This document shows, piece by piece, positions 1-8,333 of a DNA stretch of 64,000 bases. Made by a program: the position numbers and the translations under genes. Position 1 is the first letter of the stretch; each line of letters begins with the position of its first letter. This DNA comes from Anderseniella sp039978075 (GTDB lineage Bacteria; Pseudomonadota; Alphaproteobacteria; Rhizobiales; Aestuariivirgaceae), in assembly GCA_039978075.1 (NCBI GenBank), contig JBDWCA010000009.1, forward strand, positions 1 through 64,000, written 5' to 3'. Below the pieces are notes generated by a model that did no database searches, was not told the DNA's origin, and worked only from the letters and a program-made list of their open reading frames with translations.

Positions 1-403
1 ACCTGTCCGTATCGGCAGCCATTGCACCATCGCGGCAGATGCCTTTGTGCATTACGGCGTCGAGATGGGAGACCGTTCTGCCCTGGGCCCGAATGCTTTC
101 CTGATGAAGGGTGAAAGCGTGCCGGCCGGCCAGACATGGCAGGGCAACCCGGCAAGCTTGGCTCCGGCTCTTCCTGTTACCGGCGCAGTATTCGACAGAC
201 GTTCAGAGGCTAAACCCGCCACGGCCCGCAAAAGGCTGGCGGAACAAAAGCGCAAGGCCAGGAGTGTACCATGGCGACTGCTGCCTCCGGTGCAACACGC
301 AACAACCGACAGAACCCAAGACTCCCGCGACGTCCTTCAAAGACAGGTCATCGTAGGGCCAGTTATGGCGCCGACGAGAATGGTCAGGAAGCTTCATGGC
401 TAA
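1..403 (+). CDS. C-terminal end of a left-handed beta-helix (hexapeptide-repeat) protein, partial
   Basis: The open frame enters from the left edge (frame 2) and stops at 401-403, so only the last ~134 residues are visible. The first ~50 residues carry imperfect hexapeptide periodicity (IGSHCTI, AADAFV, YGVEMGD, SALGPNAFL) and then the GNPAS turn typical of LbH acyltransferases. The rest is a basic, low-complexity tail. The stop overlaps the downstream phosphopantetheinyl transferase start by 8 bp, so the two are translationally coupled. Pls/PosA-type nonribosomal peptide synthetases end in an LbH region and need such a transferase, so that is my preferred guess. A stand-alone acyltransferase is equally possible from this fragment. 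Confidence 0.6.
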   Translation, partial: PVRIGSHCTIAADAFVHYGVEMGDRSALGPNAFLMKGESVPAGQTWQGNPASLAPALPVTGAVFDRRSEAKPATARKRLAEQKRKARSVPWRLLPPVQHATTDRTQDSRDVLQRQVIVGPVMAPTRMVRKLHG

Positions 404-1091
404 CGGAACGGTGGATGCAGGAAGGGAAATAGTTTATGCCCGCCCGTGTGATGTCCTGCAACGGTTGGGGGCTGACACCCTGGACGAGACGGAACGCGCC
501 CGTGCTGCCCGGATTTCCGATAAACTGCGTCATCAACACTTCACTGCAGGCCGTGCCTTGTTGCGACACCATCTCTCATGCGTCGTCGAACAAACTGTTC
601 GTCCGGCTGCATGGCGTATGGCGGAGGGACTTCACGGTAAGCCTTCGACTGCGCCCGGCTTGCCGCAGGTACACTTCAGCATCAGCCACGCGGACGGTCT
701 GGTGATGGTGGCAACCAGTCAGACAACCCCAGTTGGTATCGATCTGGAGCGGGTAACGGGAACCCGGGACACCAACCCTGCCCTCGACCAGTTAAGCCAT
801 CGCGAGCAGGCATGGCTGAGCCGACATGATGAAGCCGACAGGTGGCCGGCATTCTTGCAATTGTGGACCGCAAAGGAGGCGGTATCAAAAGCAATAGGAC
901 TGGGATGTGGTGTGAACTTTCATGATATTGAAATCGACGTGCCGGCCAGACGGGCCCGATGCCCGGACGGATTGCTGGACGTTGGTGACCACTTGGATGT
1001 TGATCTCCGAACGATAAACAGCCATCACGCCACGTATTGCCTCAGTGCCGCCAGCATGAAAACTGATGGCGGAACACATTCAGTCTGTTGA
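396..1091 (+). CDS. 4'-phosphopantetheinyl transferase, Sfp/Gsp type
   Basis: 231 residues, the usual Sfp-family size. It transfers phosphopantetheine from CoA to a serine of a carrier protein. Visible family motifs are GKP (81-83), FSISHA (94-99), GIDLE (114-118, with Mg ligands D116 and E118) and WTAKEAVSKAIGLG (157-170, with E161). The start lies inside the last codons of the upstream LbH gene (ATGGCTAA overlap), which suggests its partner carrier protein is encoded upstream, beyond the window. The gene ends tail to tail with the next gene, overlapping it by 12 bp. A role in fatty-acid ACP activation cannot be excluded, but the two-half Sfp layout favours a secondary-metabolite synthase. 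Confidence 0.9.
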   Translation: MANGTVDAGREIVYARPCDVLQRLGADTLDETERARAARISDKLRHQHFTAGRALLRHHLSCVVEQTVRPAAWRMAEGLHGKPSTAPGLPQVHFSISHADGLVMVATSQTTPVGIDLERVTGTRDTNPALDQLSHREQAWLSRHDEADRWPAFLQLWTAKEAVSKAIGLGCGVNFHDIEIDVPARRARCPDGLLDVGDHLDVDLRTINSHHATYCLSAASMKTDGGTHSVC

Positions 1092-1505
1092 ACTATTTGT
1101 GGCAGCCTGCCCGGAGGCATCAGACTTTATTCGCGCTCGCGTCGAGTAGTTGGGACACCCTTCAGCATCCCAGGTTCTTCTGCTGTAACCAAGTTTTCTG
1201 GCGAGCAATTTCTCAGTATAGACGAGTTCAGGCCAGGATTTCCGGTATGATGCCGGGTAATTGTCGGGGTCGGAATTGTCCCATGCCTGTTTGGTCCAGC
1301 CCAGCCCTGACCACGCCAGCTTCTCGGCAGCATTGAGGTCCTGCCAATCCAGATTTTGCCAGGAACAAAGGTTGGCAGGAATACGAATGCCTTCTTCTGC
1401 GTGCGCGAAACCAGACATCATTGCAAGCACGACCGCGGCGCCCACAACTGCGCCACGTGCAGCCGTGACCGTCTCATGAAACGTGGGTGTGGAACTGAAA
1501 AACAT
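1080..1505 (-). CDS. Secreted small protein with two tryptophan-bounded repeats
   Basis: 141 residues from an ATG preceded by a strong GGAGGAGA ribosome site; an upstream in-frame start (to 1532) is less likely. Residues 1-36 form a signal peptide ending AHA. The mature part holds two 23-residue repeats in exact register, W54-D76 and W91-D113, of the form W-x-[DE]-L-x3-E-K-L-x4-L-G-[WY]-[ST]-x3-W-D. A single cysteine lies on each side (C47, C117), which could form a disulfide clamping the pair. I do not recognise a named domain. From memory, similar LG[YW]-x4-WD motifs occur in marine bacterial and algal proteins. Probably a periplasmic or extracellular binding module; function unknown. Confidence 0.75.
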   Translation of the reverse strand: MFFSSTPTFHETVTAARGAVVGAAVVLAMMSGFAHAEEGIRIPANLCSWQNLDWQDLNAAEKLAWSGLGWTKQAWDNSDPDNYPASYRKSWPELVYTEKLLARKLGYSRRTWDAEGCPNYSTRARIKSDASGQAATNSSTD

Positions 1506-1746
1506 GAGAGTCTCCTCCACAAACTGACACAAATCAGCATACCAGTCAGGTTCACGGAGACCTTTTGACTAGCCCAGTCTCTTCTTTGCCGCAACAAAAC
1601 CGAACACTGACTAACCGGTGATGTACTCCAGATTTAGCATCATACCACATTTTCCATAACCAACCGTGGACGGTCGCAGCATGGGCAGCCACCAACAACC
1701 GCGGACTATCGGTCAAAGGGGCGACGATCAGTTCCTGCGGTGTGAT

Positions 1747-2106
1747 CTAATCGGCGCTTTTCAAAACATCCTTAACCGCATCGAGTGCTTCTTTGGATGT
1801 TTCAACTACTTCTTTTGCTGTTTCCACGGTCTCTTTCGCTGTTTCAACGGTTTCTTTCGCTGTTTCAGTAACTGTTTTCTCCACTTCCTTAACCGCATTC
1901 TCAGCGTCTGCTTTTGCCTTTTCAACTGCTTCAGCTTGCGCCTTGGCTTCAGCGTCCGCCTTCGCCTTTGCAGCGGCGTCCACCTTCGCTTCAGCTTCAA
2001 TTCTCACTTTTTCAGCTTCGGCCTTTGCCTTGGCTTCTTTCTCGGCGCTGTCGTCACAGCCGACAAGTGCGATTGCTGTAATCAGCAGTACAAGAACTTT
2101 TTTCAT
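1747..2106 (-). CDS. Ala/Lys/Glu-rich coiled-coil lipoprotein
   Basis: 119 residues. A short hydrophobic leader ends in a lipobox-like LVGC (C17), so the protein is predicted to be lipid-anchored. Residues 20-75 are a KA/EA-rich helix resembling the stalk of TolA-like or LEA-like proteins. Residues 81-108 are four tandem heptads (ETAKETV type) encoded by 21-bp DNA repeats. There are no cysteines after the anchor and no globular domain. It sits alone downstream of the SPOR gene, separated by ~230 bp. Likely a periplasmic helical rod or stress-type protein; there is no enzymatic signature. Confidence 0.75.
   Translation of the reverse strand: MKKVLVLLITAIALVGCDDSAEKEAKAKAEAEKVRIEAEAKVDAAAKAKADAEAKAQAEAVEKAKADAENAVKEVEKTVTETAKETVETAKETVETAKEVVETSKEALDAVKDVLKSAD
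1783..1866 (-). repeat. Four tandem 21-bp coding repeats (heptad array)
   Basis: Four consecutive 21-bp units inside the lipoprotein gene encode ETAKETV, ETAKETV, ETAKEVV and ETSKEAL. The first units are nearly identical in DNA, so copy number could vary by slippage without a frameshift. Confidence 0.85.
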
Positions 2107-2336
2107 AATAATTCCCCGGTTTGTTTTACTAAAAACGCCTATTTATCTCCCATGCCGTACACCTCGCTGGCTTTGAAAAAGCCAACTGTGCACAGGCCTA
2201 TCACGCTGCGTCTGGCAACGCAGATGGTTGAGAGTTGACGATGCATTCTGAATGCCGGATGAACGATATCTTCAGCTTACAGTCAGGTTTTAGGGGAAAC
2301 CGCCACTGCGAAGAGATCCCTGTTCGGGTAAACGGG

Positions 2337-4691
2337 TTATCTACGCCGCACCAGACAATCGCGTTCGCCGGCTGCGATCAGCTTGTTGCACAATTCGGTC
2401 GCGGCCTGCTTGGAAGACATGGGCCCCATCCCCAAACGATAGAAAGTCCCGCTGGCACCAAGATTGGTCTGCTGGACAGCCGGTGGCAGGTTGCCAATGA
2501 TATTGCTGTGTCTGGAACGTAACTGCTGGAACTGCCCCAGGGCTTCCTGCTCTGACCTGTAAGCGGCCAGTTGCACGACATACCCGGATCCGGCAGGTGC
2601 ATTGGCAGCCTGGTTCTGATTTACCGGCGGTGGCGAGAACGACTGTAGTGATTGTTGCGTTATCGGTTGTTGTGGCGCCGGTGCTGGTGCCGGTGTCGGA
2701 AGCGGTTGTGGAGCAACTACGGCCTGTTGTTGGAACGTTTGCGGAACCTGTTGAAGCTGTTGCGCCGGCTGGTTGGGTGCATTCAGTGGTGCACGCAAAC
2801 CGGACAGGGGGTCGTCGTCGCGTGATGCACTGCGGGTTTGCGGAACCGATGGTGCGGGCGCAGGAGCTGGTATCTGCGTATTCACAGGTGCCTGGATCTG
2901 TGGGGTTACGATCGCGGCCTGTTGTTGCAGATCAACTGGCGAATTCAGTTGCTGCGACGGTGCCGGGGCCGGCGTCGGTTGCAACACTGGCCGGAACTGG
3001 GTTGCCGGGGCCTGTTGCACAGAGGCCACGAGGTTCCTTGGTTTACTGCGAGGAACTGGCGGCTGTACGATCGAACCTTGTTGCACCGGTGACGTCAAAG
3101 CCGGTCGAGCCGGAGCCGGTACCGGCGCCAAAACGGCAGAAGCCGCCGGTTCGTTCCCCCCGGCGGCCCCCTGATCTTCCTGATTTCCCCTCGCCGTGCT
3201 GGCTGTTTGCTGCGCGGGATCTGGCCCGGTCTCTCCCGGTGTCAGTGAGCCCTGAGTCTGTGGCGGAGGTGGCAGCGGCAGTGGGAGCAGATTTCCTTCG
3301 CCACTGTTATTTGCGGGCGCCTGAGGAGTTTCCTCACGCGGTACGATTCTTTCCGGCTCACTGGTATTACCTGTTCCAAGAATACGGTCATAGATCAGTT
3401 TCTTACCCTGGGCCGGTGCGCTGGCGGGCGGGTTTGCATTGGCATCCGGCTGCGCCTTGACCGGTGTTTCCGGTGCGTTGATAACCGGAACTTCCGTCGT
3501 CGCGCCACTGCTTGGGGCCTTTTGCTGGGTATACCAGTAAATCAGGCCAGCCGCGATTGCTCCAATGGCAAGCAAGGCAAGGACCACAGCAATCAATCCA
3601 CCCCAGCGACGAGGCTCATCTTCTTCATAATCTTCGTCGTCATATTCACGATAGGCCTGGGAATAATCGTTGGCCGTACGACCGCCATATTCGCGCTGGT
3701 CGTCGAACGGATCGTCGAAATCGGGACGCAACGGCTCATTGCGACCGGGTGCACCCCGGCCGAGTGGTGCCGCAGGGCGATAGCCGTTGTCTTCAAACAG
3801 ATCGTGCTCGCCGGCAGGTGGCGCAAAACGCTGCCCCTGCCCCGGAGCGTTATGGGGAACCGGTGGCCGTGGCGACGCGTATCCGCCACGCCCGTAAGGA
3901 TCAGTTCCTTGAGGCTGGTATCCCTGAGGCGGCTGCGGACGTGGCGCGGGTGGTTGCTGCGAATACCCGGGTCCTGCAGGCCTGTAAGACGATGGCGGTT
4001 GTTGCGGTTGCGCGTGCGGATGTTGCGGTGGCTGGCCATAAGGAGGCTGGCTGTACGGCGATTGAGGCGGCGCAAATTGTCCGGGCCTTGGTGGTGGCCC
4101 GCCTACGCCCGGTGCCCTGACCGGCTGCAACTGGTTGCTACGTGGCGCGGGAGAAACCGGGCGTTGCGGTGCCGCGGAAGCAGGCACCGGAGCTGGCGCC
4201 GGAGATGACAATGCCGGCTTGGCAGGCGCAGCGGCCGGCCTGGCGACCGGCTTCGGCGCTGTTTCAGCACGTGCGCTCTCGACTTCCTTCTTGGCGAAAG
4301 AGAACTTGTCCAGGCCGGGCGAGGTGCTGCGTTTTTTCACAGCTTCTTCAGCTGCAGCGCGATGCTGGCGCAAACGTTCTGCAAACGCATCATCTTTCGC
4401 ACCGCCAGTCGCCTGAGGCCGCTCGGAGGCCGGTTTCGGCTTTTCGGCGCCTGCCGCACCCTGGGCCGGTGCGGGTTTTGAACGCACGGGTGCCTTGGCG
4501 GCTGATCCCGGACGCGGTGCCATCGGAGCAGGCTTCGCAACCACCTTCGCGTCATTGCGCGCTGCCGGTTTTGCAGGCGCTTGTGCCGGTGCCGATGCCG
4601 CTTCCGACTTGGAAGAGCTGTCGTCCGTTATACCGAGCCGGTCGCGCCAACTGCCGCGATTACCTGGCTTACTATTTGATTCCTGATCCAT
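2337..4691 (-). CDS. SPOR-domain inner-membrane protein with long proline-rich regions
   Basis: 784 residues. The cytoplasmic N-terminal part (1-360) is low complexity, rich in Pro, Ala and Gln, then acidic just before the membrane. One transmembrane segment lies at about 364-387. The periplasmic part is again Pro/Gln-rich and ends in a SPOR domain (about 702-784), which binds denuded septal peptidoglycan. It follows argS by 18 bp and probably shares its transcript with dgt and argS, the usual Hyphomicrobiales order. The nagZ and scpA genes I would expect next are absent here. Likely role: division or envelope protein targeted to the septum. Confidence 0.9.
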   Translation of the reverse strand: MDQESNSKPGNRGSWRDRLGITDDSSSKSEAASAPAQAPAKPAARNDAKVVAKPAPMAPRPGSAAKAPVRSKPAPAQGAAGAEKPKPASERPQATGGAKDDAFAERLRQHRAAAEEAVKKRSTSPGLDKFSFAKKEVESARAETAPKPVARPAAAPAKPALSSPAPAPVPASAAPQRPVSPAPRSNQLQPVRAPGVGGPPPRPGQFAPPQSPYSQPPYGQPPQHPHAQPQQPPSSYRPAGPGYSQQPPAPRPQPPQGYQPQGTDPYGRGGYASPRPPVPHNAPGQGQRFAPPAGEHDLFEDNGYRPAAPLGRGAPGRNEPLRPDFDDPFDDQREYGGRTANDYSQAYREYDDEDYEEDEPRRWGGLIAVVLALLAIGAIAAGLIYWYTQQKAPSSGATTEVPVINAPETPVKAQPDANANPPASAPAQGKKLIYDRILGTGNTSEPERIVPREETPQAPANNSGEGNLLPLPLPPPPQTQGSLTPGETGPDPAQQTASTARGNQEDQGAAGGNEPAASAVLAPVPAPARPALTSPVQQGSIVQPPVPRSKPRNLVASVQQAPATQFRPVLQPTPAPAPSQQLNSPVDLQQQAAIVTPQIQAPVNTQIPAPAPAPSVPQTRSASRDDDPLSGLRAPLNAPNQPAQQLQQVPQTFQQQAVVAPQPLPTPAPAPAPQQPITQQSLQSFSPPPVNQNQAANAPAGSGYVVQLAAYRSEQEALGQFQQLRSRHSNIIGNLPPAVQQTNLGASGTFYRLGMGPMSSKQAATELCNKLIAAGERDCLVRRR

Positions 4692-4709
4692 CCGGTTCCC
4701 ATCAAACCC

Positions 4710-6461
4710 TTACATCTCATCGACAGGTTTCACGCCCAAGATGCTAAGTCCGCTGGATAAAGTATAGCGGATCATTTGCAACAAGGCGAGACGTGCTTGT
4801 GTAAGATGCACCTGTTTTGACAAAATAAACCTTAATTGCGGCTGATCTTTGCCCTTGTTATAATACGAATGAAATTCTGCAGCAATTTCATATAGATAGA
4901 ATGCCAGCCTGTGTGGTTCACGATTTATCGCGGCCAATTCGACAGCACGCGGCCACCCGGCAATCAGGCTGACGATTCTCTGCTCGGTCTCATCATCAAG
5001 CAAAAGAAGCGATTCTTCAGGTACATTCGACACGTCAGTAGCGTCATCTCCAACCTCTGTTTTCGCCTTCGCAAAAGCGGACCCAATGCGCGCGTGGGCG
5101 TACTGAACATACCAAACAGGGTTATCGCGTGACTGTTCTGTGACTTTCTGGAAATCAAAATCCAGCGGCGCATCGTTCTTGCGGGTCAACATCATGAACC
5201 GCAGGACATCGGAGCCCACTTCCTCGACGACTTCACGCAAAGTTACGAATTCACCTGCGCGTTTGGACATCTTTACCGGCTCCCCGGCCCGGAAGAGCCG
5301 CACAAGCTGGCACAACAACACGTCAGCGCTGGCGCTTCCTTGTGAAAGAGCCTTGGTAACTGCCTGCAATCGTTTGACATATCCGCCGTGATCAGCGCCC
5401 AGGATGAATACCAGTTCACTGAAACCACGATTTATCTTGTCGCGGGCATAAGCGACGTCCGCGGCAAAATAGGTGAATGCACCATCTGATTTCATCAATG
5501 GGCGGTCTATATCATCACCGAATTCAGTAGCACGGAACAGTGTTTGCTCACGGTCTTCCCAGCCTTCAGGCAACTGGCCCTTCGGTGGCGGCAAGCGCCC
5601 TTCGTAAACCAGGCCGGCGTCCCGCATGCTCTGAACTGTCTCGGCTATCTTACCGGTTTCATGAAGAATTCTCTCGGAAAAGAACACCTCCTGATGAATA
5701 TTCAATGTCGCCAGATCTTCGCGGATCAGATCCATCATTGCCGCTATTGCGCGATCCTTGATCAATGCTTGCCGCGGAGCCTGATCCATATCCTTCAATT
5801 CGACGCCGAATTCTTCCGCCAGTTGTCTTCCGATCGGTACAAGGTAGTCACCCGGGTACAGGCCGGCTGGAATATCGCCGATGTCTTCGCCCAGCGCCTC
5901 GAGATAGCGCAGGAACACACTGTCGCCGAGCGTGTCAATCTGGCTGCCGGCATCATTTATGTAGTATTCCCGCGTAACCTCGTGACCGGTCGTTTCGAGA
6001 AGGTTGGCGAGAGCATCACCGAATACCGCGCCTCTGCAATGACCGACGTGCAGCGGCCCGGTCGGGTTTGCCGACACATATTCGACATTGACCATCCGTC
6101 CCTGGCCCATCTCTGAATCAGCAAATTTTTCACCTGCTGTCAGAACAGAACGCATAAAACCCGGCCAGAAAGTCTTGGAGATCCGCAAGTTCACGAAACC
6201 CGGACCTGCAATCTCTGCTGACGCCACATCGGCGTGTTCGGCAAGTACGGAGCACAGGCTCGCGGCTATGTCGCGGGGCACCTTGCCGGCAGGTTTGGCC
6301 AGCACCATGGCTGCATTGGTGGTAACATCGCCATGAGCAGGATCACGTGGCGGTTCGACAACAACTCTTGATGTATCCATGTCGGCAGGCAGCAGGCCGT
6401 CGCCTGCAAGCCGGGCCAACGCATCATCAACAATAGTCTTGATATGACTGAAAGGGTTCAT
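4710..6461 (-). CDS. argS: Arginine--tRNA ligase
   Basis: 583 residues, normal for a class I ArgRS. It attaches arginine to tRNA-Arg in the cytoplasm. The HIGH signature is HVGH at 138-141 within an ANPTGPLHVGH block, and KMSKR is at 397-401. The C-terminal DALR anticodon-binding domain is recognisable by its conserved YVQYAHAR segment and by its ending. It lies between dgt (80 bp upstream) and the SPOR gene (18 bp downstream) on the same strand, a conserved neighbourhood. Nothing is missing. Confidence 0.98.
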   Translation of the reverse strand: MNPFSHIKTIVDDALARLAGDGLLPADMDTSRVVVEPPRDPAHGDVTTNAAMVLAKPAGKVPRDIAASLCSVLAEHADVASAEIAGPGFVNLRISKTFWPGFMRSVLTAGEKFADSEMGQGRMVNVEYVSANPTGPLHVGHCRGAVFGDALANLLETTGHEVTREYYINDAGSQIDTLGDSVFLRYLEALGEDIGDIPAGLYPGDYLVPIGRQLAEEFGVELKDMDQAPRQALIKDRAIAAMMDLIREDLATLNIHQEVFFSERILHETGKIAETVQSMRDAGLVYEGRLPPPKGQLPEGWEDREQTLFRATEFGDDIDRPLMKSDGAFTYFAADVAYARDKINRGFSELVFILGADHGGYVKRLQAVTKALSQGSASADVLLCQLVRLFRAGEPVKMSKRAGEFVTLREVVEEVGSDVLRFMMLTRKNDAPLDFDFQKVTEQSRDNPVWYVQYAHARIGSAFAKAKTEVGDDATDVSNVPEESLLLLDDETEQRIVSLIAGWPRAVELAAINREPHRLAFYLYEIAAEFHSYYNKGKDQPQLRFILSKQVHLTQARLALLQMIRYTLSSGLSILGVKPVDEM

Positions 6462-6541
6462 GTTATCCGGGATATACTAAAAAAACCAATTACTGACGCT
6501 TTTGACGGAGTCAAATACAGCCACTCTGGCTGGCGCGGGGC

Positions 6542-7735
6542 TTAACGGAAAAGCGGGTCAAGGTCAAACAACCGCTTGTGTTCATCAAGAGCATATCGGT
6601 CTGTCATACCGGCTATAAAGTCGCACACCTGACGGGCCTGACGGCTGTCGCCGCGCGAATAGCCTTGTTCCTGCCAGTCCGCCGGCAGTTGAGCAGGATC
6701 GCTGCTGTACGCTTCGAACAACTCCCTGACCACACGACGGGCCCGTTGCATGATCGCAATTACCTTGTCGTGCTGGTACATGTGTTTTGCCAGGAAAGCC
6801 TGAAGCTGTACATTGCCCTGCTGCATTTGCGGTGTGAAACCGACGATTGCCAACCTGGAATTGCGTACCGCGTCAGCACTTGTGACATTGTTGGTCTCCG
6901 CATTAATCCGGGTTTGCTCAATTACATCGAAAATCATCCAGGAAATCACGCGCCGCACGGTTTCATGGATAAGACGATGGCGGTCGATACCGGGCCACAT
7001 CTCTTCGACTTCGCGGATCGCCTTGCCGACTATCGGTACGTCGAGGAGGGTTTTCACATCGAACAGCCCTGCCCGCAGTCCGTCATCGATATCATGAGCG
7101 TTGTAGGCAATATCGTCGGAAATGGCGGCAATCTGTGCTTCAGCAGAAGCGTAACTGTCCAGGTGCAAGTCGTGATTTTCGGCAATTTCGACCATCGCAT
7201 GTGGCAGGCCGCATTTCGCATACCGTCCTGTCGGACTGCCCGCTGCATCCAGCACTGGCCCGTTATGCTTTACCAGGCCTTCCAGTGTCTCCCAGGTCAG
7301 GTTCAAACCGTCAAAACCGGCATACCTCCGTTCCAGCCTGGTCACGATACGGAGCGCCTGGGCATTATGGTCAAATCCGCCGTGCTCGGACATGCAGTTG
7401 TCCAGTTCGCGTTCACCGGCATGGCCAAACGGTGTGTGGCCGAGATCATGGGCAAGAGACAACGCCTCTGTCAGATCCTCGTCAATCCGCAATGCACGTG
7501 CCATTGAGCGCGCCACCTGCGCCACTTCAAGTGAGTGGGTCAACCGTGTGCGATAATGATCACCTTCATGGTAGACAAACACCTGTGTCTTGTGTTTCAG
7601 GCGCCGGAACGCCGCAGAATGAATGATCCGGTCCCGGTCCCGCTGAAACGGGGACCGGTTGGCCGCGTCGTGTTCTGTAACGTACCTGCCTCTTGAAGCC
7701 AGCGGATTGCTGGCGTACGGCGCTAAATCTGCCAT
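6542..7735 (-). CDS. dgt: Deoxyguanosinetriphosphate triphosphohydrolase-like protein (HD family)
   Basis: 397 residues. HD-domain dNTPase that cleaves dGTP to deoxyguanosine and triphosphate. Metal-binding residues include H67 in RLTHSLEVA and the HDLGHTPFGHAGE block (H96-D97). The N-terminal RDRDRIIHS...FRRLKHKTQVF segment is typical of the type-2 dGTPase-like family of alphaproteobacteria. It diverges from erpA across about 106 bp and begins the dgt-argS-SPOR run. The exact nucleotide preference cannot be read from the sequence. Confidence 0.95.
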   Translation of the reverse strand: MADLAPYASNPLASRGRYVTEHDAANRSPFQRDRDRIIHSAAFRRLKHKTQVFVYHEGDHYRTRLTHSLEVAQVARSMARALRIDEDLTEALSLAHDLGHTPFGHAGERELDNCMSEHGGFDHNAQALRIVTRLERRYAGFDGLNLTWETLEGLVKHNGPVLDAAGSPTGRYAKCGLPHAMVEIAENHDLHLDSYASAEAQIAAISDDIAYNAHDIDDGLRAGLFDVKTLLDVPIVGKAIREVEEMWPGIDRHRLIHETVRRVISWMIFDVIEQTRINAETNNVTSADAVRNSRLAIVGFTPQMQQGNVQLQAFLAKHMYQHDKVIAIMQRARRVVRELFEAYSSDPAQLPADWQEQGYSRGDSRQARQVCDFIAGMTDRYALDEHKRLFDLDPLFR

Positions 7736-7841
7736 GAACTTTCTTCCATTCGAGACAATTTCCAGGTGTGCATTGACAAAGCAGTCGTCTCAACCAACAT
7801 TCATAGAGAATGATGATAGTTTAATCAGGACTGCTTTTGCC

Positions 7842-8171
7842 ATGTCTGCCGGAATTACACTAACCGAAAACGCTGCCCGTAGAATTCGCGAAATCGTTGC
7901 CGATGAGACCGACAAAACCGCCTTGCGCCTTGCGGTCAATGGCGGCGGTTGTTCCGGTTTTTCCTATGAGTTTGAACTGGACGGGAAAGCCGGCGACGGA
8001 GATGCGGTCATTGAACGCGACGGCGCGACGCTTTTGATCGATTCGATTTCTCTGGTTTATGTGCTTGGATCGGAGGTTGATTTCGTGGACGATCTCATGG
8101 CTGCGCAATTTCAGGTCAACAATCCAAATGCAACGGCATCGTGTGGTTGCGGCACGAGTTTCTCAATCTGA
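7842..8171 (+). CDS. erpA: Iron-sulfur cluster insertion protein, A-type
   Basis: 109 residues from the ATG at 7842, which gives the standard MSAGITLTENAA beginning; the frame is open further upstream but lacks family similarity there. A-type carriers bind and deliver Fe-S clusters. The three ligand cysteines are present: C37 in NGGGCSGF, and C101 and C103 in the C-terminal CGCG. It diverges from dgt, as in other Hyphomicrobiales. ErpA rather than IscA is my choice because of this position next to dgt and argS; an IscA/HesB assignment cannot be excluded. Confidence 0.92.
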   Translation: MSAGITLTENAARRIREIVADETDKTALRLAVNGGGCSGFSYEFELDGKAGDGDAVIERDGATLLIDSISLVYVLGSEVDFVDDLMAAQFQVNNPNATASCGCGTSFSI

Positions 8172-8333
8172 ATAGTTTTACTGCCTTATTTGTTGCTTTA
8201 ACGCGTCAGATTACGTCAGTTTTTCCATTTTCGGTGCCTGCCAGCCGCAATCATACTGATGTAAGCCCACAATTGCGCCATGATCGTGCGCAAGATCGGT
8301 GCTGAAGGGCTTTTCAGGGACGCAATATTATTC

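Noticed and set aside
1783..1866. Tandem 21-bp repeats as a possible CRISPR
   Set aside because: There are no spacers, the units are contiguous, and they are in frame in a coding sequence.
1793..2176. Long plus-strand reading frame opposite the coiled-coil lipoprotein
   Set aside because: Ser/Ala/Phe-rich mirror of the repeat array; no ribosome site. The minus-strand lipoprotein has a lipobox and a good start.
2597..4208. Several long plus-strand frames opposite the SPOR gene
   Set aside because: They arise from the GC-rich, proline-rich codons of the SPOR gene and show no domain.
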